A stretch of 7,265 nucleotides of DNA from Alphaproteobacteria bacterium (lineage in GTDB: Bacteria; Pseudomonadota; Alphaproteobacteria; Rhodobacterales; Rhodobacteraceae). Position 1 is the first letter of the stretch. Every line of letters starts with the position of its first letter. The position numbers were made by a program, and so were the translations under genes. A model generated the notes under the pieces. The model was given only the letters and a program-made list of their open reading frames with translations, was not told the origin of the DNA and ran no database searches. The stretch spans positions 1 through 7,265 of the forward strand of contig JAUHWJ010000087.1 in assembly GCA_030424705.1 (NCBI GenBank), written 5' to 3'. Positions 6,617 to 7,265 of this stretch are shown here, piece after piece.

Positions 6617-7075
6617 TTGCGCAAGTTCATGACCGTGGTGGACGATTCGCCCGAGTGCCGCAACGCGCTCCGCTTCGCCGCGCGCCGCGCCGCGAAGACG
6701 GGAGGCGGCGTCGTCATGCTCTACGTGATCCGGCCCGAGGAATTCCAGCACTGGATCGGCGTCGGCGAGGTGATGCGCGCCGAGGCGCGGGAGGCGGCGG
6801 AGGCCCGGCTCACACAGCTCGCCGGGGAGGTGAAGGCGCTTTCCGGCGTGCTGCCCGAATTCGTGATCCGCGAGGGCGTGGCGCGGGACGAGGTTCTGGC
6901 GCAGATCAAGGAAGACCAGGAGATCGGCGTGCTCGTCCTCGGCGCGGGCGCCTCCGGCGAGGGGCCGGGCCCGCTCGTCTCCGCCCTCGCCGGGCGGCTG
7001 GCGGGGACGATGACCGTCCCCGTCACGGTCGTTCCCGGCTCGCTCTCGATGGAGCGGATCGATTCGATCTGCTGA
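6617..7075 (+). CDS. Universal stress protein, UspA family
   Basis: The 152-residue protein has the single Usp domain: the first strand with VVDDSPECRNAL (7-18), a helix rich in Ala/Arg, strand VVMLYVI (32-38), then EFVIREGVARDEVLAQI (81-97) and the last strands IGVLVLGAG (103-111) and VPVTVVPG (134-141). The Gly-rich stretch 109-118 after LVLGAG corresponds to the nucleotide-binding loop of ATP-binding Usps. I do not see a clean G-2X-G-9X-G(S/T) signature, so ATP binding is uncertain. Usp proteins are cytosolic and support survival under stress by poorly defined means. The TTG start at 6617 gives MRKFMTVVDDS, with GGAG 7 bases upstream; ATG at 6629 would remove four residues before the first strand. 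The Nfu gene follows after 71 bases holding an Irr-box candidate, so usp and nfu may be regulated separately even though they lie together. Confidence 0.93.
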   Translation: MRKFMTVVDDSPECRNALRFAARRAAKTGGGVVMLYVIRPEEFQHWIGVGEVMRAEAREAAEARLTQLAGEVKALSGVLPEFVIREGVARDEVLAQIKEDQEIGVLVLGAGASGEGPGPLVSALAGRLAGTMTVPVTVVPGSLSMERIDSIC

Positions 7076-7081
7076 CGTCAG

Positions 7082-7098
7082 TTTAGAATGATTCTTGA
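7082..7098 (+). promoter_or_regulatory. Candidate Irr box (iron control element) upstream of nfu
   Basis: TTTAGAAT-G-ATTCTTGA is an interrupted palindrome: the left half-site pairs with the right at 6 of 8 positions, with the inner AGAAT/ATTCT perfect. From memory, the alphaproteobacterial Irr box is close to TTTAGAA-NNN-TTCTAAA, which this matches except for two outer bases on the right. It is an A/T-rich island in very GC-rich DNA, 48 bases before the nfu start. Irr, a Fur-family regulator that senses haem/iron status, usually represses iron-consuming genes when iron is scarce, which would fit an iron-sulfur scaffold. TTGATT (7095-7100) overlapping the box could be a -35, with a poor -10 near 7118-7123; TAGAAT (7084-7089) resembles a -10 instead. 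Confidence 0.6.
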
Positions 7099-7146
7099 TT
7101 TCCGCGCCGCGCCGGTCCACATCAGCGGGGCGCAAAGGAGCCCGCC

Positions 7147-7265
7147 ATGTTCATCCAGACCGAGTCGACCCCGAACCCCGCGACGCTGAAGTTCCTGCCG
7201 GGGCAGACCGTGCTCGCGACCGGCTCGGCCGATTTCCCGAACGAGGCGAGCGCCGCCGTCTCCCC
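7147..7265 (+). CDS. Nfu/NifU-family iron-sulfur cluster scaffold protein, partial
   Basis: Only the first 39 codons are in the window. They start [19 protein letters not shown] (1-19), the highly conserved opening of the N-terminal Nfu domain found in NFU1-type proteins of alphaproteobacteria and mitochondria. The C-terminal NifU-like domain with its CxxC cluster-binding motif would lie beyond the window and cannot be confirmed. These proteins carry assembled iron-sulfur clusters to client enzymes. The ATG at 7147 has AAAGGAG (7134-7140) 6 bases upstream. An Irr-box candidate lies 48 bases upstream, pointing to iron control. The usp gene immediately upstream is on the same strand. Confidence 0.93.
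   Translation, partial: MFIQTESTPNPATLKFLPGQTVLATGSADFPNEASAAVS

Noticed and set aside
5486..7135. Minus-strand open frame upstream of and in frame with tdk, opposite the dehydrogenase and usp genes.
   Set aside because: It is antisense to two genes with complete family motifs, and its translation lacks any recognisable domain before MAKLYFNYS.

Overview
The window is very GC-rich (by eye close to 70 %), tightly packed and made of ordinary chromosomal genes. Base composition, the argD-argF pair, the usp-nfu pair and a likely Irr operator point to an alphaproteobacterium, most probably in or near Rhodobacterales. That placement is inference; no rRNA or other taxonomic marker is present.

Layout. 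(1) 1-642, minus: most of a family 2 glycosyltransferase, C-terminus cut off by the window edge. (2) 643-981: a 339-base gap with no credible gene but two strong hairpins. (3) 982-1956, minus: an extended short-chain dehydrogenase/NAD-dependent epimerase. (4) 2071-2481, plus, divergent from the epimerase: a small GFA/CENP-V family zinc protein. (5) 2597-4713, plus: argD and argF, overlapping by 4 bases, preceded by a TTGACA promoter candidate and a perfect 12-bp hairpin in the presumed leader. (6) 4714-4906: a convergent gap with nested and tandem hairpins, probably a two-way terminator. (7) 4907-5485, minus: thymidine kinase of the E. coli type. (8) 5561-6547, plus, divergent from tdk: a D-isomer-specific 2-hydroxyacid dehydrogenase. 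(9) 6617-7075, plus: a UspA-type universal stress protein, probably starting at TTG. (10) 7147-7265, plus: the start of an Nfu-type iron-sulfur scaffold gene, preceded by a sequence that closely matches the alphaproteobacterial Irr box.

How they work together. ArgD and ArgF carry out consecutive stages of arginine synthesis: ArgD makes N-acetylornithine, which is deacetylated by an enzyme encoded elsewhere, and ArgF turns ornithine into citrulline. The epimerase and glycosyltransferase share a strand and could both act on nucleotide sugars or surface glycans, but the large structured gap argues against a tight operon. Tdk, the dehydrogenase, Usp and Nfu are independent housekeeping functions. 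I see no mobile element, tRNA, CRISPR array, defence system or undescribed multi-gene system. The most interesting signals are non-coding: the Irr-box candidate before nfu, the argD leader hairpin, and the competing hairpins between argF and tdk.

Two very long open frames (16-2481 plus and 4907-7135 minus) are GC-driven shadows that run in frame into the real Gfa and Tdk genes; the true starts are internal.
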